A model generated the notes under the pieces. That model did no database searches. It was given only the letters and a program-made list of their open reading frames with translations, and was not told where the DNA came from. The position numbers were made by a program, and so were the translations under genes. From Methylococcaceae bacterium (lineage in GTDB: Bacteria; Pseudomonadota; Gammaproteobacteria; Methylococcales; Methylomonadaceae): a DNA stretch of 13,920 bases. Shown one piece after another: positions 13,835 through 13,920 of this stretch (its first letter is position 1; every line of letters starts with the position of its first letter). Location: NCBI GenBank assembly GCA_013138855.1, contig WTBX01000364.1, positions 1 to 13,920 of the forward strand, in the 5' to 3' direction.

Positions 13835-13895
13835 CGGAGTCCAATAGCTTTAGCTATTGGCGAGTCACGGAAATAGCTAAAGCTATTTCACTCCG
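13835..13895. repeat. Inverted pair of palindromes (BIME-like)
   Basis: The first palindrome is CCAATAGCTTTAGCTATTGG (13841-13860, 9-bp arms). The second is GAAATAGCTAAAGCTATTTC (13870-13889, 9-bp arms). The core of one is the reverse complement of the other, and both outer edges read CGGAGT inward. Weaker outer complementarity (ACAGTTTA near 13824, TAAACTGT near 13910) suggests a larger element that may reach past the window edge. It lies downstream of the lipoprotein gene without a clear T-tract. Confidence 0.65.
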
Positions 13896-13920
13896 CGCAT
13901 TTTTTTTAAATAAACTGTCA

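Overview
The window is AT-rich (roughly 38-40% GC by eye) and reads as chromosomal DNA of a gammaproteobacterium. The dense two-component signalling genes, a fructose-6-phosphate aldolase, a type I asparaginase, and many short palindromic intergenic repeats would fit a methanotroph (Methylococcales) or a Beggiatoa/Thiothrix-type sulfur oxidiser. Nothing in the sequence settles the genus. There are no rRNA or tRNA genes, CRISPR arrays, or transposase genes.

Bases 1-4700 hold a tightly packed, same-strand signalling operon. In order it encodes the C-terminal end of a histidine kinase, a PhnD-like periplasmic substrate-binding protein with no transporter genes beside it, a membrane HAMP histidine kinase, a single-domain response regulator, and a REC-PAS-GGDEF diguanylate cyclase with an intact inhibitory site. 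Neighbouring genes overlap or nearly touch (29-bp overlap, 1-bp gap, TAATG, ATGA). The likely logic is ligand capture in the periplasm, then kinase, phosphorelay, and c-di-GMP output.

Bases 4730-8128 hold metabolic and proteolytic genes: a type I L-asparaginase; a two-gene unit of a JAMM/M67 metalloprotease followed by a membrane-anchored protein with a metzincin-like HExxHxxGxxD motif and Met-turn; and a convergent fructose-6-phosphate aldolase. The gaps here carry palindromic REP-like repeats.

Bases 8129-8622 are non-coding. They contain an inverted pair of REP-like palindromes and a 103-bp MITE-like element with terminal inverted repeats flanked by an 8-bp direct repeat (AATCTGTC), which looks like a target-site duplication. 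A sigma70-like promoter follows, ahead of the next gene.

Bases 8623-11604 encode one large hybrid sensor kinase (Cache-PAS-HisKA-HATPase-REC-Hpt). Convergent to it is a secreted von Willebrand factor A protein (11669-13090). This is transcribed divergently from a small lipoprotein (13230-13778), and a recognisable sigma70-like promoter faces each way. The window ends in another inverted pair of palindromes.

The best candidates for something undescribed are the substrate-binding-protein/kinase/c-di-GMP operon, the paired JAMM and metzincin-like proteases, and the MITE and variable-core palindrome families.
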